Assembly: GCF_003725545.1 (NCBI RefSeq)
Contig: NZ_RJLN01000013.1
Span: forward strand, 26,068-90,067
Reading direction: 5' to 3'
Source: Micromonospora solifontis
GTDB taxonomy: Bacteria; Actinomycetota; Actinomycetes; Mycobacteriales; Micromonosporaceae
Length of the DNA: 64,000 nt
The position numbers and the translations under genes are program-made. Shown here piece after piece: positions 43,185-51,737 of the stretch (positions within the stretch are counted from its first letter, which is position 1; each line of letters opens with the position of its first letter). The notes below the pieces were generated by a model. The model worked only from the letters and a program-made list of their open reading frames with translations. It did not search any database and was not told the DNA's origin.

Positions 43185-43241
43185 CCCGGCGGCCGGCCTA
43201 CCCGCCGCGGCGGGAGTGAGGCACCGCCGCGCGGGTTCCCC

Positions 43242-43277
43242 GGGCCCCTGGTCGACGCCCACGTCGACCAGGGGCCC
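43242..43277. terminator. terminator after the cellulase
   Basis: A 16-bp perfect stem, GGGCCCCTGGTCGACG / CGTCGACCAGGGGCCC, with a 4-base loop between converging genes. Confidence 0.88.
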
Positions 43278-43284
43278 CCGGGCG

Positions 43285-43668
43285 TCAGGGGACCGTCTTC
43301 TCGATCGCAGCCCGGCCCAGCTCGGCCAGATCACGGCGGGCCCGGTCCAGGTTCTCCGGGGTGAGGTCCTGGCCCCGGGCCATCACCAGGTCCTCCGGCT
43401 CCCAGGGCTGCTCCGCGCCGGTGCGGATGTTGTCCCCGGCGGCCCCGGTGCCGGTGCCGGTCGCGCCGGTGCCGGCCGCGTACGGGTCGCCGAGGAGGTC
43501 CGGCGAGCCGGTGTCCGGCACCGCCCCGTCGGGCTCCGTGAAGACCGGATTGTCCGGGTCGGTGCCACCGCTGCGCAGTTGCGGCACGGTGCTGTCGTCG
43601 TCCACCGCCGCGGCCACCTCGGGGGTCTCCTCCAGCGGCCGCCGGCCACCACGGTCACGATCCGTCAT
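43285..43668 (-). CDS. hypothetical acidic protein
   Basis: A 127-residue soluble protein rich in Asp, Gly, Thr and Pro. It opens MTDRDRGGRRPLEETPEVAA and ends in a helical LTPENLDRARRDLAELGRAA. I recognise no domain. Only the last 35 residues look folded, with PWEPEDLVMARGQDLTP before them. The ribosome site CAGGAGGGCAGC before ATG 43668 is strong, which supports translation. It is followed upstream by a small membrane-protein gene on the same strand 113 bp away. Confidence 0.65.
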   Translation of the reverse strand: MTDRDRGGRRPLEETPEVAAAVDDDSTVPQLRSGGTDPDNPVFTEPDGAVPDTGSPDLLGDPYAAGTGATGTGTGAAGDNIRTGAEQPWEPEDLVMARGQDLTPENLDRARRDLAELGRAAIEKTVP

Positions 43669-43781
43669 GCTGCTGCCCTCCTGTCGGAGTTCCGGGATCC
43701 ACCTGAGGTACCCCGTGCCGGGGCGGGCATGCCCACGGCCCGGCGGCGGGCCGCCGGGCCGTGCGGAACGGGCGGGTCGGA

Positions 43782-44105
43782 TCAGGGTTCGTCGCCGCGG
43801 TGCGGCTCGGGCGGCCGGTTGGGGCTGACCCACTGCCAGCCCAGCATCGCCAGCCCGAAGGCCAGCATGACCAGGCCGGCCCAGAGGTTGATCCGGACCC
43901 CCTGCGCCTTGTCGATCTCCGCCGTCGAGTCGAAAAGCCCCATCAGGCCGACGATCAGCCCGTACGCGACGAACAACCCGCCGATCACCCGGCGGATGTC
44001 GAACAGCCGGGCCGCCGCGGAGCGTGCCTCCCGGGCATCCTCGGTCTCGTCGACCAGGGGGTCGTGGGCCTCGCCGTGCTGGTAGCGGTCGGCGTCGTCT
44101 GCCAT
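43782..44105 (-). CDS. small two-helix membrane protein beside a solute symporter
   Basis: 107 residues with an acidic cytosolic N-terminus and two transmembrane segments (about residues 40-60, VIGGLFVAYGLIVGLMGLF, and 75-93, NLWAGLVMLAFGLAMLGWQW). It begins 16 bp after the symporter stop codon on the same strand, so it is probably an accessory or co-expressed subunit. Small partner proteins are known for some SSS/DUF485 pairs, but this sequence is not DUF485 by eye. No function is assigned. Confidence 0.72.
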   Translation of the reverse strand: MADDADRYQHGEAHDPLVDETEDAREARSAAARLFDIRRVIGGLFVAYGLIVGLMGLFDSTAEIDKAQGVRINLWAGLVMLAFGLAMLGWQWVSPNRPPEPHRGDEP

Positions 44106-44121
44106 GGCGTGCGTCCCTTCC

Positions 44122-45777
44122 TCAGAAGACCGGGATGTAGAACAGGGCGGCGAGGATCACGGCGACGACGCCGAGCAGCACCGGGGAGCGGTACCAGACC
44201 GCGTCGCCGGCCAGCGAGTCGTCGGCCAGGGAGGCGTCGCTCAGGCCGTAGACCAGGCCGGTCAGCTCGTCATCGTGCTTCGGCCGGGTCAGCGGCGTGA
44301 CGACCGCGGCGACCACCGCCACGGTGACGAACGCGAGCCCCGCGCCCCAGAAGCTCTCCTCCAGGTCCGAGTTGAAGCTGATCACGCCGGCCCGGTAGAG
44401 CAGGTAGGTCGCGACCGCCACCACGGTGCCGGAGAGCAGCGACCAGAAGCCGGCGAGCGCGCTCATCCGCTTCCAGAACATGCCGATGATGAAGGTGCCG
44501 AAGAGCGGGGCGTTGAACACCGAGAAGAGCGCCTGGATGTAGTTCATGATGTTGCTGAATCCGGCGGCGATGAAGGCCGTGCCGATGCCGATCAGCACGG
44601 CGGCGACGGTGGCGAGCCGCCCCACCCTGACGTAGTAGTCGTCCGAGCGGTCCCGCTTGAAGTACGCCTGCCAGATGTCGTACGTGAACACGGTGTTGAA
44701 ACCGCTGACGTTGGCCGCCATGCCGGCCATGAACGAGGCGAGCAGGCCGGTCACCGCGATGCCGAGCACCCCGTTGGGCAGCAGGTCGCGCATGAGCAGC
44801 GGGATGGCGTTGTTGTAGACCAGGTCACCCTCCTCGGTGCCCAGCCCCTTCACCGTGACCAGGGCGACCAGGCCGGGGATCACGGTGACCAGGGGGATGA
44901 ACAGCTTCGGGTACGCGGCGATGATCGGCGTACGCCGGGCGGCGCTCATGTTCCGGGCGGACAGGGCCCGCTGCACCTCAGCGAAGTTGGTGGTCCAGTA
45001 GCCGAAGGAGAGGACGAAGCCGAGGCCGAAGACGATGCCCAGCCAGTGTGCGCCGAGCGGGTTGTCCGTGCCGCCGGTGCCCTGCCAGGCGTGCAGCCCG
45101 GCCTCGCCCAGCTTGCTGCCCTTGACCGCGTCCATCAGACCGGAGACGCCCCCGACTTTGATCAGGCCGAGCACGGTGACCGGCACCAGGCCGGCGATGA
45201 TCACGAAGAACTGGAGCACCTCGTTGTAGATCGCTCCGGACAGACCGCCGATGGTGATGTACGCCAGCACGATGAACGCTCCGACCACGATCGCGACCCA
45301 GAGCGGCCAGCCGAGCAGCGCCTGCATGATCAGGGCCAGCGCGTACAGGTTCACCCCGGCGATGAGCACCTGGGCGACCGCGAAGGTGATCGCGTTGAGC
45401 AGGTGGGTCGGGCGGTTGAACCGCAGCCGCAGGTACTCGGGGACGCTGCGGACCTTCGAGCCGTAGTAGAAGGGCATCATCACGATGCCGAGGAAGACCA
45501 TCGCCGGCACCGCGCCGATCCAGTAGTAGTGGACCGTCATGGCGCCGTACTGCGCGCCGTTGGCCGCCATGCCGATGATCTCCAGCGCGCCCAGGTTCGC
45601 CGAGACGAACGCCAGGCCGGTCACCCACGCGGGGAGCGACCGGCCGGAGAGGAAGAAGTCGACGCTGGTGCGGATCGCCCGCCGGGCGGCGAAGCCCACC
45701 CCGATGACCGTGACGAAGTAGAGCGCCAGGATCACATAGTCCACCGCGTTCATGTTCAGCCGTAGGCCGTCGCCCAT
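44122..45777 (-). CDS. sodium:solute symporter (SSS family)
   Basis: A 551-residue transporter with about 14 hydrophobic helices. Family blocks include DFFLSGRSLPAWVTGLAF, FVSANLGALEIIGMAANG, MMPFYYGSKVRSVPEYLRLR and GLLASFMAGMAANVSGFNTV. The SGRSLPAW start is shared with sugar/SglT-type members. The SMAGM-like loop and Na-site residues resemble vSGLT-like proteins, so a sugar or related solute is plausible but not established. GGAGGGAG precedes ATG 45777. It is first of a two-gene unit with the small membrane protein downstream. Confidence 0.88.
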   Translation of the reverse strand: MGDGLRLNMNAVDYVILALYFVTVIGVGFAARRAIRTSVDFFLSGRSLPAWVTGLAFVSANLGALEIIGMAANGAQYGAMTVHYYWIGAVPAMVFLGIVMMPFYYGSKVRSVPEYLRLRFNRPTHLLNAITFAVAQVLIAGVNLYALALIMQALLGWPLWVAIVVGAFIVLAYITIGGLSGAIYNEVLQFFVIIAGLVPVTVLGLIKVGGVSGLMDAVKGSKLGEAGLHAWQGTGGTDNPLGAHWLGIVFGLGFVLSFGYWTTNFAEVQRALSARNMSAARRTPIIAAYPKLFIPLVTVIPGLVALVTVKGLGTEEGDLVYNNAIPLLMRDLLPNGVLGIAVTGLLASFMAGMAANVSGFNTVFTYDIWQAYFKRDRSDDYYVRVGRLATVAAVLIGIGTAFIAAGFSNIMNYIQALFSVFNAPLFGTFIIGMFWKRMSALAGFWSLLSGTVVAVATYLLYRAGVISFNSDLEESFWGAGLAFVTVAVVAAVVTPLTRPKHDDELTGLVYGLSDASLADDSLAGDAVWYRSPVLLGVVAVILAALFYIPVF

Positions 45778-45911
45778 CCCGCGCTCCCTCCGTGCGACGC
45801 TGCGCCCGCAGGTACCCCGATCCGGGATATTTCATGCATGGAGCGCGATGTGTCGCACCTGGCGGGGCCCCGGCCGGAACGTCCGGCCGGGGCCCGTGGC
45901 GAACATCGCGG

Positions 45912-46907
45912 TCAGCGGCCCAGGACGCGGTCCAGGAAGTCGCGGTAGCCGCGCACGGCCATCCGGAGCTGCTCGGTGTCGGCCGAGCCGGACTCCTGCC
46001 AGCCGCCCAGCTTGCTCTTCTGTTCCCGCAGCGCGGTGGCGAGGGCCTCCATGGCCTCGTCGACCAGCGCCTGCGCCTCGCCGACCGCGGCCTTCGGGTC
46101 GTCCACGAAGCGCAGCTGCACGTCCCGCCAGCGGTCCCGGAAGCTCTGCGCCGCCTCCGGGGCGAAGAGCGTGGCGGCGTCCGCGGGTACCGCACCCGGG
46201 GTGGGCCGGGCCCCCGGGGCCGCCGCGTCGGCCATGCCGGCCGCACTGGCGCCGGCGGTCGACCCGGCCACGCTGGCGCCGGCCGCGGCGGTGCTGGCGT
46301 CCGGGTCGACCATCTCCGGCTCCGCGCTGCCGTATCCGGTGGCGCCGGCCTCCGGCGCGTCGTCGCGCGCCGCGCCGGACTGCTCGGCCGCCCAGCGGTC
46401 CGGGTCGTGCAGCCGGTCACCGGCCGTCGGGTCGGCCCGCTCGGCGTCGAACGCGTCGGTCCGCCCGGGGGCGCCGTCGCCCGGCACGGCGGTGTCCTCG
46501 CCGCGCGGGTCGCGCTCGTCCTCGGGCCGCCCGCTGGCCATCGCGGAGGCGGCCACCGCGTCGCCGACCGTGGTCGCCCCGAACGCCGTCGGCAGCGGCG
46601 CGGGGTCGTGGTACTCGGTCCGGCCGGTCTCGCCGGCGTCGGCGGCCTCCGCGTCCCGGACGTCCCGCGCGTCGTACCCGTCCCGTCCGTCCCCGGGGTC
46701 GGCGCGGCGGTGGTCGCCGCCCTCGCCGACCACCGCCGGGTCGTCGAAGGTGCCCCGGTCGTCCAGCGCGTCCTCGGGTACGTCGGCCCGGTCGCCCCGG
46801 TCGCGCCGGTGGCCGTCGGCCTCGGCGCCGGGCGGGGGGACCGGCACCGGCTCGGACCGGACGGCGTCGGCGCGGTCCTGGATGCTCTGCTGCTCTTCCT
46901 GACGCAT
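45912..46907 (-). CDS. hypothetical protein with disordered N-terminus and a conserved helical C-domain
   Basis: 331 residues. About 230 N-terminal residues are Asp/Arg/Gly/Ala-rich and disordered. The last 100 form a helical domain with FRDRWRDVQLRFVDDPKAAV, GEAQALVDEAMEAL and LRMAVRGYRDFLDRVLGR. The same W-x-x-x-Q-x-R-F-V-D pattern recurs in the next upstream protein (46921-47514), so the two are diverged paralogues in one operon with a 13-bp gap. GAGGAGG lies before ATG 46907. No function is known to me. Confidence 0.75.
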   Translation of the reverse strand: MRQEEQQSIQDRADAVRSEPVPVPPPGAEADGHRRDRGDRADVPEDALDDRGTFDDPAVVGEGGDHRRADPGDGRDGYDARDVRDAEAADAGETGRTEYHDPAPLPTAFGATTVGDAVAASAMASGRPEDERDPRGEDTAVPGDGAPGRTDAFDAERADPTAGDRLHDPDRWAAEQSGAARDDAPEAGATGYGSAEPEMVDPDASTAAAGASVAGSTAGASAAGMADAAAPGARPTPGAVPADAATLFAPEAAQSFRDRWRDVQLRFVDDPKAAVGEAQALVDEAMEALATALREQKSKLGGWQESGSADTEQLRMAVRGYRDFLDRVLGR

Positions 46908-46920
46908 GGCGGCGGCCTCC

Positions 46921-47514
46921 TCAGTGGCTCGTGGCGTCGTGCTCGTGGTCGGGGTGGCGCTGCTCCGGCGGCTGGCCGCCGACCGGGTCCGCGCCGAGCA
47001 GGTCGGCGAAGAGGGCCCGGTAGTGCACGAGCGCCTGCCGCAGGTCCTCGGTGCCGGCCTCGCCGCGCTCGTTGCGCAGCCGGATGTCGTGCGCGTCCCG
47101 GTAGTGGCCGAGGGTGCGGGCGTGCTCGACGGAGAGGTGGGCGGCCTGCTCGGAGAAGTCGCCGGTGGGGTACCCACGCTCGGCGATCAGCCGGCTGACC
47201 AGCTCGTCGGCCTCGCCCACCGTCTCGGCCGGAGAGTCGACGAAGCGGACCTGGAGTTCCTCCCAGGCCGCGGCGTACTTCGCCCGGGACTCCGGGCTGA
47301 GCGGGGTGAGTTCCAGTTCGGCGTGGCGGCGCTCCCGTTCGCGCAACTCGCGCTCGGCGGCGCCCCGGCTGTCCTGCTCGGCGACGGCCCGGTCGTACTC
47401 GGGGCCGAACCGCTGCCTGAGGGACCGCCGGCGGCTGGCCACGACGGCGACCGCGGCCAGCGCCGCGAGGACGAGAACGACGATGACTAAGACGACTACC
47501 TGCGTGGGCGACAT
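46921..47514 (-). CDS. membrane-anchored paralogue with the same helical domain
   Basis: 197 residues. A single N-terminal transmembrane helix (MSPTQVVVLVIVVLVLAALA) is followed by a basic stretch SRRRSLRQRFGPEYDRAVAE. The shared domain has YAAAWEELQVRFVDSPAETV and GEADELVSRLIAERGYP, ending DLRQALVHYRALFADLLGAD. It is first gene of the pair and is preceded by GGAGGAGCC. I recall similar proteins in several actinobacteria as unnamed secreted proteins. The role is unknown. The long minus-strand frame upstream of 47514 is not coding. Confidence 0.78.
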   Translation of the reverse strand: MSPTQVVVLVIVVLVLAALAAVAVVASRRRSLRQRFGPEYDRAVAEQDSRGAAERELRERERRHAELELTPLSPESRAKYAAAWEELQVRFVDSPAETVGEADELVSRLIAERGYPTGDFSEQAAHLSVEHARTLGHYRDAHDIRLRNERGEAGTEDLRQALVHYRALFADLLGADPVGGQPPEQRHPDHEHDATSH

Positions 47515-47926
47515 GGCTCCTCCTTCGCCGCCTGGTATTCCCGCTGCGCCGTGATCACCAATCCCGATCCGGGGCACTTTCGTCGGCGATCGGGTTGACC
47601 CGTCGCCACCCGCGCCCCGGAAACTGACTCGTTCCAGAAAGCGGAATCGGCTGACGCCGGGCCCGCCGAAGTGCTCGACGTGGGTGGACGGCCACGGGCA
47701 GGCCGCCGACCGGTCCCGCCCGCCGGTTCCGCCGGGCGTACCCGTCGAACGGCGTCCACCCGGGAACATCCCGGACGGTAGTCCCCGGCGAGACGGCCGG
47801 TAGTGCATCCGCCGGTGATTACGTATCCTGCCCAAGGCGCCCGAGCCGGGGCCCGGGCGTCCGTGGGCGGTCAGCCTCCGGCCCGGTGTCGGCGCCGCCC
47901 CTGCGACACCTTCCCGGCGAGGTCTG
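47515..47926. other. 412-bp intergenic region, divergent promoters
   Basis: No supported gene. On the minus strand GTTTCC and GGGTCA lie about 18 bases apart near 47595-47625, a faint resemblance to actinobacterial SigB-type promoters for the envelope-protein pair. Otherwise I see nothing specific apart from GC-rich leader sequence before the conservon. Confidence 0.35.
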
Positions 47927-50248
47927 ATGAACACCCGTGACTGGCCGATCCGCGCCAAGCTGACCGCGCTGGTCATCGGTCCGGTGACCGCGCTGCTGGC
48001 GCTCTGGATCTTCGCCACCACGCTGACCTTCGGGCCCGCCCTCGATCTGCTGGCCGCCCGCACCTACCTCTACGATCTCGGCCGTCCTGGTGAGACGGTG
48101 GTCGCCGAGCTGCAACGGGAGCGCCGGCTCTCGGTCGTGCAGCTCGCCGGGGACGGCATCCTCCCCGCCCTCGCGGAACAGCGCGGCCGGACCGACCGGG
48201 CGGTCGCCGAGTTGCGGCGCCGGGTCAACGGGGACGACCTGCGGGACGCCGCCGACGACCTGCTCGACGCCCGTCTCGACCAGTTGGTCTCGGCGCTCGA
48301 CGCGCTGCCCGCCGGCCGGGGCTTCATCGACGCCCGCAAGGTGGACCGCGCCGGGGCAATCGGCCTCTACAGTGGCATGATCAACTCCGCCTTTCAGGCG
48401 TTCTCCGCGATGGCGACGATGCCCGACGTCCAGCTCAACCGCGAGGCGCTGGCGCTCACCGCGCTGGGCCGGTCCCGGGAGCTGCTGGGTCAGGCCGATG
48501 CCCTGCTGGCCGGCGCGATCACCGCCGGCCGGTACGCCGAGGGCGAGCACGAGCAGCTCGTCCGCACCATCGAGAACCAGCGGTTCCTGGCCGAGACGGC
48601 GGTGGCCGACCTGCCCGCGACGGAACGGGCGGCGTACCGACGGCTCACCGAGGGCACCGACTTCGTCCGGCTGCGCGCCCTCCAGGACACCCTGATCCGC
48701 AGCGCCGGCCTGCCGGCCACGTTGGACGTGCGGGGCTGGGAGACCAGCCAGGCCGGGGTCTGGCAGGGCCTGCGCGATTTCGAGCTGCGCGGCGCCGACG
48801 GGCTGGCCGAGCGGTCCGTGCCGATGGCGGTGGGCATCCTGATCCGGCTCGCCGCCGCCGGGTTGCTCGGCATGGTGGCCATCGTGATCTGCGTGCTGAT
48901 CGCGCTGCGGGTCGGCCGCTCGCTCGCCCGCCGGCTCACCGGGGTCCGCACCGCCGCGCTGGAGATGGCCGAGCACCGGCTGCCCGACGTGGTCGCCCGG
49001 CTGCGGCGCGGCGAGGAGGTGGACGTCAGCCGGGAGGCGCCCGAGCTGGACCATGGCGGCGACGAGATCGGCGAGGTCGGGCGGGCCTTCAACGAGGTAC
49101 GCCGGACCGCCCTGCAGTCCGCCGTCGACGAGGTCACCCTGCGCCGCGGGCTCAACGAGGTCTTCCTCAACATCGCCCGGCGCAGCCAGGGCCTGGTGCA
49201 CCGGCAGTTGGCGCTGCTGGACCGGCTGGAACGGCAGACCGAGGACCCGGACGAGCTGGCCGGGCTCTTCCAGGTCGACCACCTGGCCACCCGGCTCCGG
49301 CGGCACGCCGAGGACCTGGTCATCCTCGCCGGTGCCGCGCCCGGCCGGGGCTGGCGCAACCCGGTCGCCGCCGTCGACGTGATCCGCGGCGCGATCTCCG
49401 AGGTCGAGTCGTACGACCGGGTGGACGTGGGCGAGGTGCAGCCGGCCGGGGTGCTCGGCCGGGCCGTCGGCGACGTCATCCACCTGCTCGCCGAGCTGAT
49501 CGAGAACGCCACGGCCTTCTCCCCGCCGGGCCGCCGGGTGGACGTCACCGGCCGGACGGTGCCCGGGGGGTACGCCGTCGAGATCACCGACCATGGCCTG
49601 GGCATGTCGCCGCAGGCCCTGGCGCAGGCCAACCGCAAGCTGTCCCGCTCGCCCGAGTTCGACCCGGCGGACAGCGCCCGGCTGGGCCACTTCGTGGTCG
49701 CCCGGCTCGCCGCCCGGCACGGCGTCCGGGTCGAGCTGCGGGCGGCCGCGCCCGCCGGCACCACCGCCGTGGTGCTCGTCCCCGCCGACCTGGTCACCGA
49801 GGAGCCCGCCCTGGCGCCGACCGGTCCGGGGACGACGTCCGGCGACCGGCGGATGGCCAAGGTGACCCGGCTGAGCACGGTGCCCCGGCCGCGTACGACC
49901 CGGCCGGTGCGGGAGCGCCCCGAGTCGGCGGTGGTGCCGCTGCCGTCGGGGCGGACCTCCGCGGTGGAGGACCCCGTCGACGGGGACGGCCTGCCGCGTC
50001 GCGTCCGCCGGCGCGGGCCGGCCAACCGCCCCCGTCCGCCCGTCGCGGAGACCCCCGCGCCCCGGTCCCCGGAGGAGGCACGCCGGGCCATGTCCGCCCT
50101 CCAGGCCGGCACCGCACGGGGTCGCCGGGAAGGCGCCCGTGCCGCCGCCGAACCCGCCGCCCCGGCCTCCGACCGGGTCGCGGCGCCCTCCCCGCCGGAG
50201 CCGGCGCCGGCTCCGGAACCCCCGACCGCGACTGAGAGGGACGCCTAG
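47927..50248 (+). CDS. cvnA: conservon sensor-kinase-like protein CvnA with NIT domain
   Basis: 773 residues. The first transmembrane helix (about 12-33) is followed by an extracellular nitrate/nitrite-sensing (NIT) helical domain (about 45-285) and a second helix (about 292-318, LAAAGLLGMVAIVICVLIAL). A HAMP segment and an HATPase_c fold follow, with N-box LLAELIENATAFSPPG near residue 525 and G1 box ITDHGLGMSPQAL near 555. The usual phospho-His motif is not evident, as is typical of CvnA. The last 150 residues are disordered Pro/Arg-rich sequence. Conservons act as membrane signalling complexes resembling G-protein-coupled systems. The TAG stop overlaps the cvnB start by one base. Confidence 0.88.
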   Translation: MNTRDWPIRAKLTALVIGPVTALLALWIFATTLTFGPALDLLAARTYLYDLGRPGETVVAELQRERRLSVVQLAGDGILPALAEQRGRTDRAVAELRRRVNGDDLRDAADDLLDARLDQLVSALDALPAGRGFIDARKVDRAGAIGLYSGMINSAFQAFSAMATMPDVQLNREALALTALGRSRELLGQADALLAGAITAGRYAEGEHEQLVRTIENQRFLAETAVADLPATERAAYRRLTEGTDFVRLRALQDTLIRSAGLPATLDVRGWETSQAGVWQGLRDFELRGADGLAERSVPMAVGILIRLAAAGLLGMVAIVICVLIALRVGRSLARRLTGVRTAALEMAEHRLPDVVARLRRGEEVDVSREAPELDHGGDEIGEVGRAFNEVRRTALQSAVDEVTLRRGLNEVFLNIARRSQGLVHRQLALLDRLERQTEDPDELAGLFQVDHLATRLRRHAEDLVILAGAAPGRGWRNPVAAVDVIRGAISEVESYDRVDVGEVQPAGVLGRAVGDVIHLLAELIENATAFSPPGRRVDVTGRTVPGGYAVEITDHGLGMSPQALAQANRKLSRSPEFDPADSARLGHFVVARLAARHGVRVELRAAAPAGTTAVVLVPADLVTEEPALAPTGPGTTSGDRRMAKVTRLSTVPRPRTTRPVRERPESAVVPLPSGRTSAVEDPVDGDGLPRRVRRRGPANRPRPPVAETPAPRSPEEARRAMSALQAGTARGRREGARAAAEPAAPASDRVAAPSPPEPAPAPEPPTATERDA

Positions 50249-50670
50249 TGGTGCACACGACGCGGCAGAACGCCGATCTCGACTGGTTGCTCGACGACCT
50301 GGTGGAGCGGGTGCCCGCCGCCCGCCAGGCGGTGGTGCTGTCGGCGGACGGGTTGCTGCTCGGCGCCTCCGCCGAGCTCGGCCAGGACGACGCGGAGCAC
50401 CTCTGCGCACTGGCCTCCGGCTTCTCCAGCCTGGCGAAGGGGGCCACCCGGCACGTGAACGGCGGCGCGGTCCGCCAGACCGTGGTGGAGATGGAGTCCG
50501 CGTACCTGTTCGTGACGGCCGCCGGGCAGGGGGCCTGCCTCGCGGTGGTGAGCGACGCCGACGCCGACATCGGCCTGGTGGCGTACGAGATGGCGATGCT
50601 GGTGGTCCGGGTCGGCGAGAACCTGAGCGCCCCGGCCCGGACGGCGCCGGAGGCCGGCGATGCGGGCTGA
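50248..50670 (+). CDS. cvnB: conservon roadblock/LC7 protein CvnB
   Basis: A 140-residue roadblock/LC7 (MglB-like) protein. It has DLDWLLDDLVERVPAARQAV, VVLSADGLLLGASAELG and YLFVTAAGQGACLAVVSDAD, then a helical end. Such proteins act as GTPase-activating partners of the cognate CvnD GTPase. Start GTG 50248 follows GAGAGGG and overlaps the cvnA stop (TAGTG). GTG 50251 is an alternative. Confidence 0.9.
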   Translation: MVHTTRQNADLDWLLDDLVERVPAARQAVVLSADGLLLGASAELGQDDAEHLCALASGFSSLAKGATRHVNGGAVRQTVVEMESAYLFVTAAGQGACLAVVSDADADIGLVAYEMAMLVVRVGENLSAPARTAPEAGDAG

Positions 50671-51049
50671 GTCGCCGGGCCCGCAGCACGAATGGCTGGA
50701 CGGTGCGGCCGGGCCGGTGGTCCGGCCGTACACGCTCACCGGAGGCCGGGTGCGCCCGCCGGTGGCGGGTTTCGACCTGGTGGCGTTCGTGCTGGCCCGG
50801 CCGGCGGCCGACGCGACCGGTCAGCCCGGCTTCCAGCCGGAGCACCGGCGCCTGGTCGAGTTGGCCCGGCGTCCGGCCGCGGTGGCCGACCTCGCCGCCG
50901 ACCTGAACCTCGCCGTGGGCGTGGTCCGCGTGCTGCTCGGCGACCTCGTGGCCCGCGGGCTCGTCGCGGTGCACCAGCCGCCGACCGCCGCGTATCTGCC
51001 CGACGACAACATCCTCAAGGCGGTGGTCAGTGGACTCCGTGCGCTCTGA
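50660..51049 (+). CDS. cvnC: conservon DUF742 protein CvnC
   Basis: A 129-residue DUF742 protein with a winged-helix-like fold. VRPYTLTGGRVRPPVAGFDL opens the conserved part, followed by RLVELARRPAAVADLAADLN, LAVGVVRVLLGDLVARGLV and the closing DDNILKAVVSGLRAL. It overlaps cvnB by 11 bp and cvnD by 20 bp. It is presumed to join the CvnA-D complex; its biochemical role is not settled. Confidence 0.9.
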   Translation: MRAESPGPQHEWLDGAAGPVVRPYTLTGGRVRPPVAGFDLVAFVLARPAADATGQPGFQPEHRRLVELARRPAAVADLAADLNLAVGVVRVLLGDLVARGLVAVHQPPTAAYLPDDNILKAVVSGLRAL

Positions 51050-51632
51050 CCGGCAGGTGGCCGCCCCGCGCGTCCCGCTGGCCCTGAAGATCCTCATCGC
51101 CGGTGGCTTCGGGGCCGGCAAGACGACGCTGGTGAGCGCGTTGAGCGAGGTCCGGCCGCTGCAGACCGAGGAGGTGCTGACCGGTGCCGGGGTCGACACC
51201 GACGACATCTCCGGGGTGGAGCAGAAGTCGACCACCACGGTGGCGATGGACTTCGGCCGGATCACGATCAACGACGATCTCCAGGTCTATCTCTTCGGCA
51301 CCCCGGGTCAGGACCGGTTCTGGTTCCTCTGGGACGAGCTGGCCTTCGGTGCCCTCGGCGCGGTCGTGCTGGCGGACACCCGCCGGCTGGCCGACTGCTT
51401 TCCCTCGATCGACTACTTCGAGCAGCGCGGCGTTCCCTTCGTGGTGGGGGTCAACTGCTTCGACGGAGCCCGGCGGTTCGGTCTGGAGGCGGTCCGCGAC
51501 GCGTTGGACCTGGACCCGGAGGTGCCGCTGGTGCTCTGCGACGCCCGGGACCGGCAGTCCGGCAAGCTGGTGCTGATCTCGCTGGTGGAGCACGTCGCCC
51601 GGCAGCGCGGCGAGCCGGTGCCGGTCGGCTGA
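51030..51632 (+). CDS. cvnD: conservon small GTPase CvnD
   Basis: A 200-residue Ras-like GTPase of the actinobacterial Cvn/MglA-related group. It has the P-loop IAGGFGAGKTTLVSAL, switch residues in DISGVEQKSTTTVAMDFG, the G3 motif in LFGTPGQDRFWFLWDEL and NCFDGARRFG in place of a canonical NKxD (N-C-F-D). The last gene of the cvnABCD operon, it starts at GTG 51030 inside cvnC. Lack of Lys in the G4 motif is usual in this group as I recall. Confidence 0.9.
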   Translation: MDSVRSDRQVAAPRVPLALKILIAGGFGAGKTTLVSALSEVRPLQTEEVLTGAGVDTDDISGVEQKSTTTVAMDFGRITINDDLQVYLFGTPGQDRFWFLWDELAFGALGAVVLADTRRLADCFPSIDYFEQRGVPFVVGVNCFDGARRFGLEAVRDALDLDPEVPLVLCDARDRQSGKLVLISLVEHVARQRGEPVPVG

Positions 51633-51737
51633 CCGCCGGCCGAGGGCGGCTCCGGCGAAACCGGCCCGGGAAAAGACGGGTAACCGGCCGGCCGGCGGGG
51701 AAGCCTCTGGTTGGATCTGGGCAGGAGGCGGCGGAAG

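Noticed and set aside
47819..51271. A 1150-residue minus-strand ORF across the conservon
   Set aside because: An antisense shadow; the plus-strand frames contain clear cvnA-D motifs.
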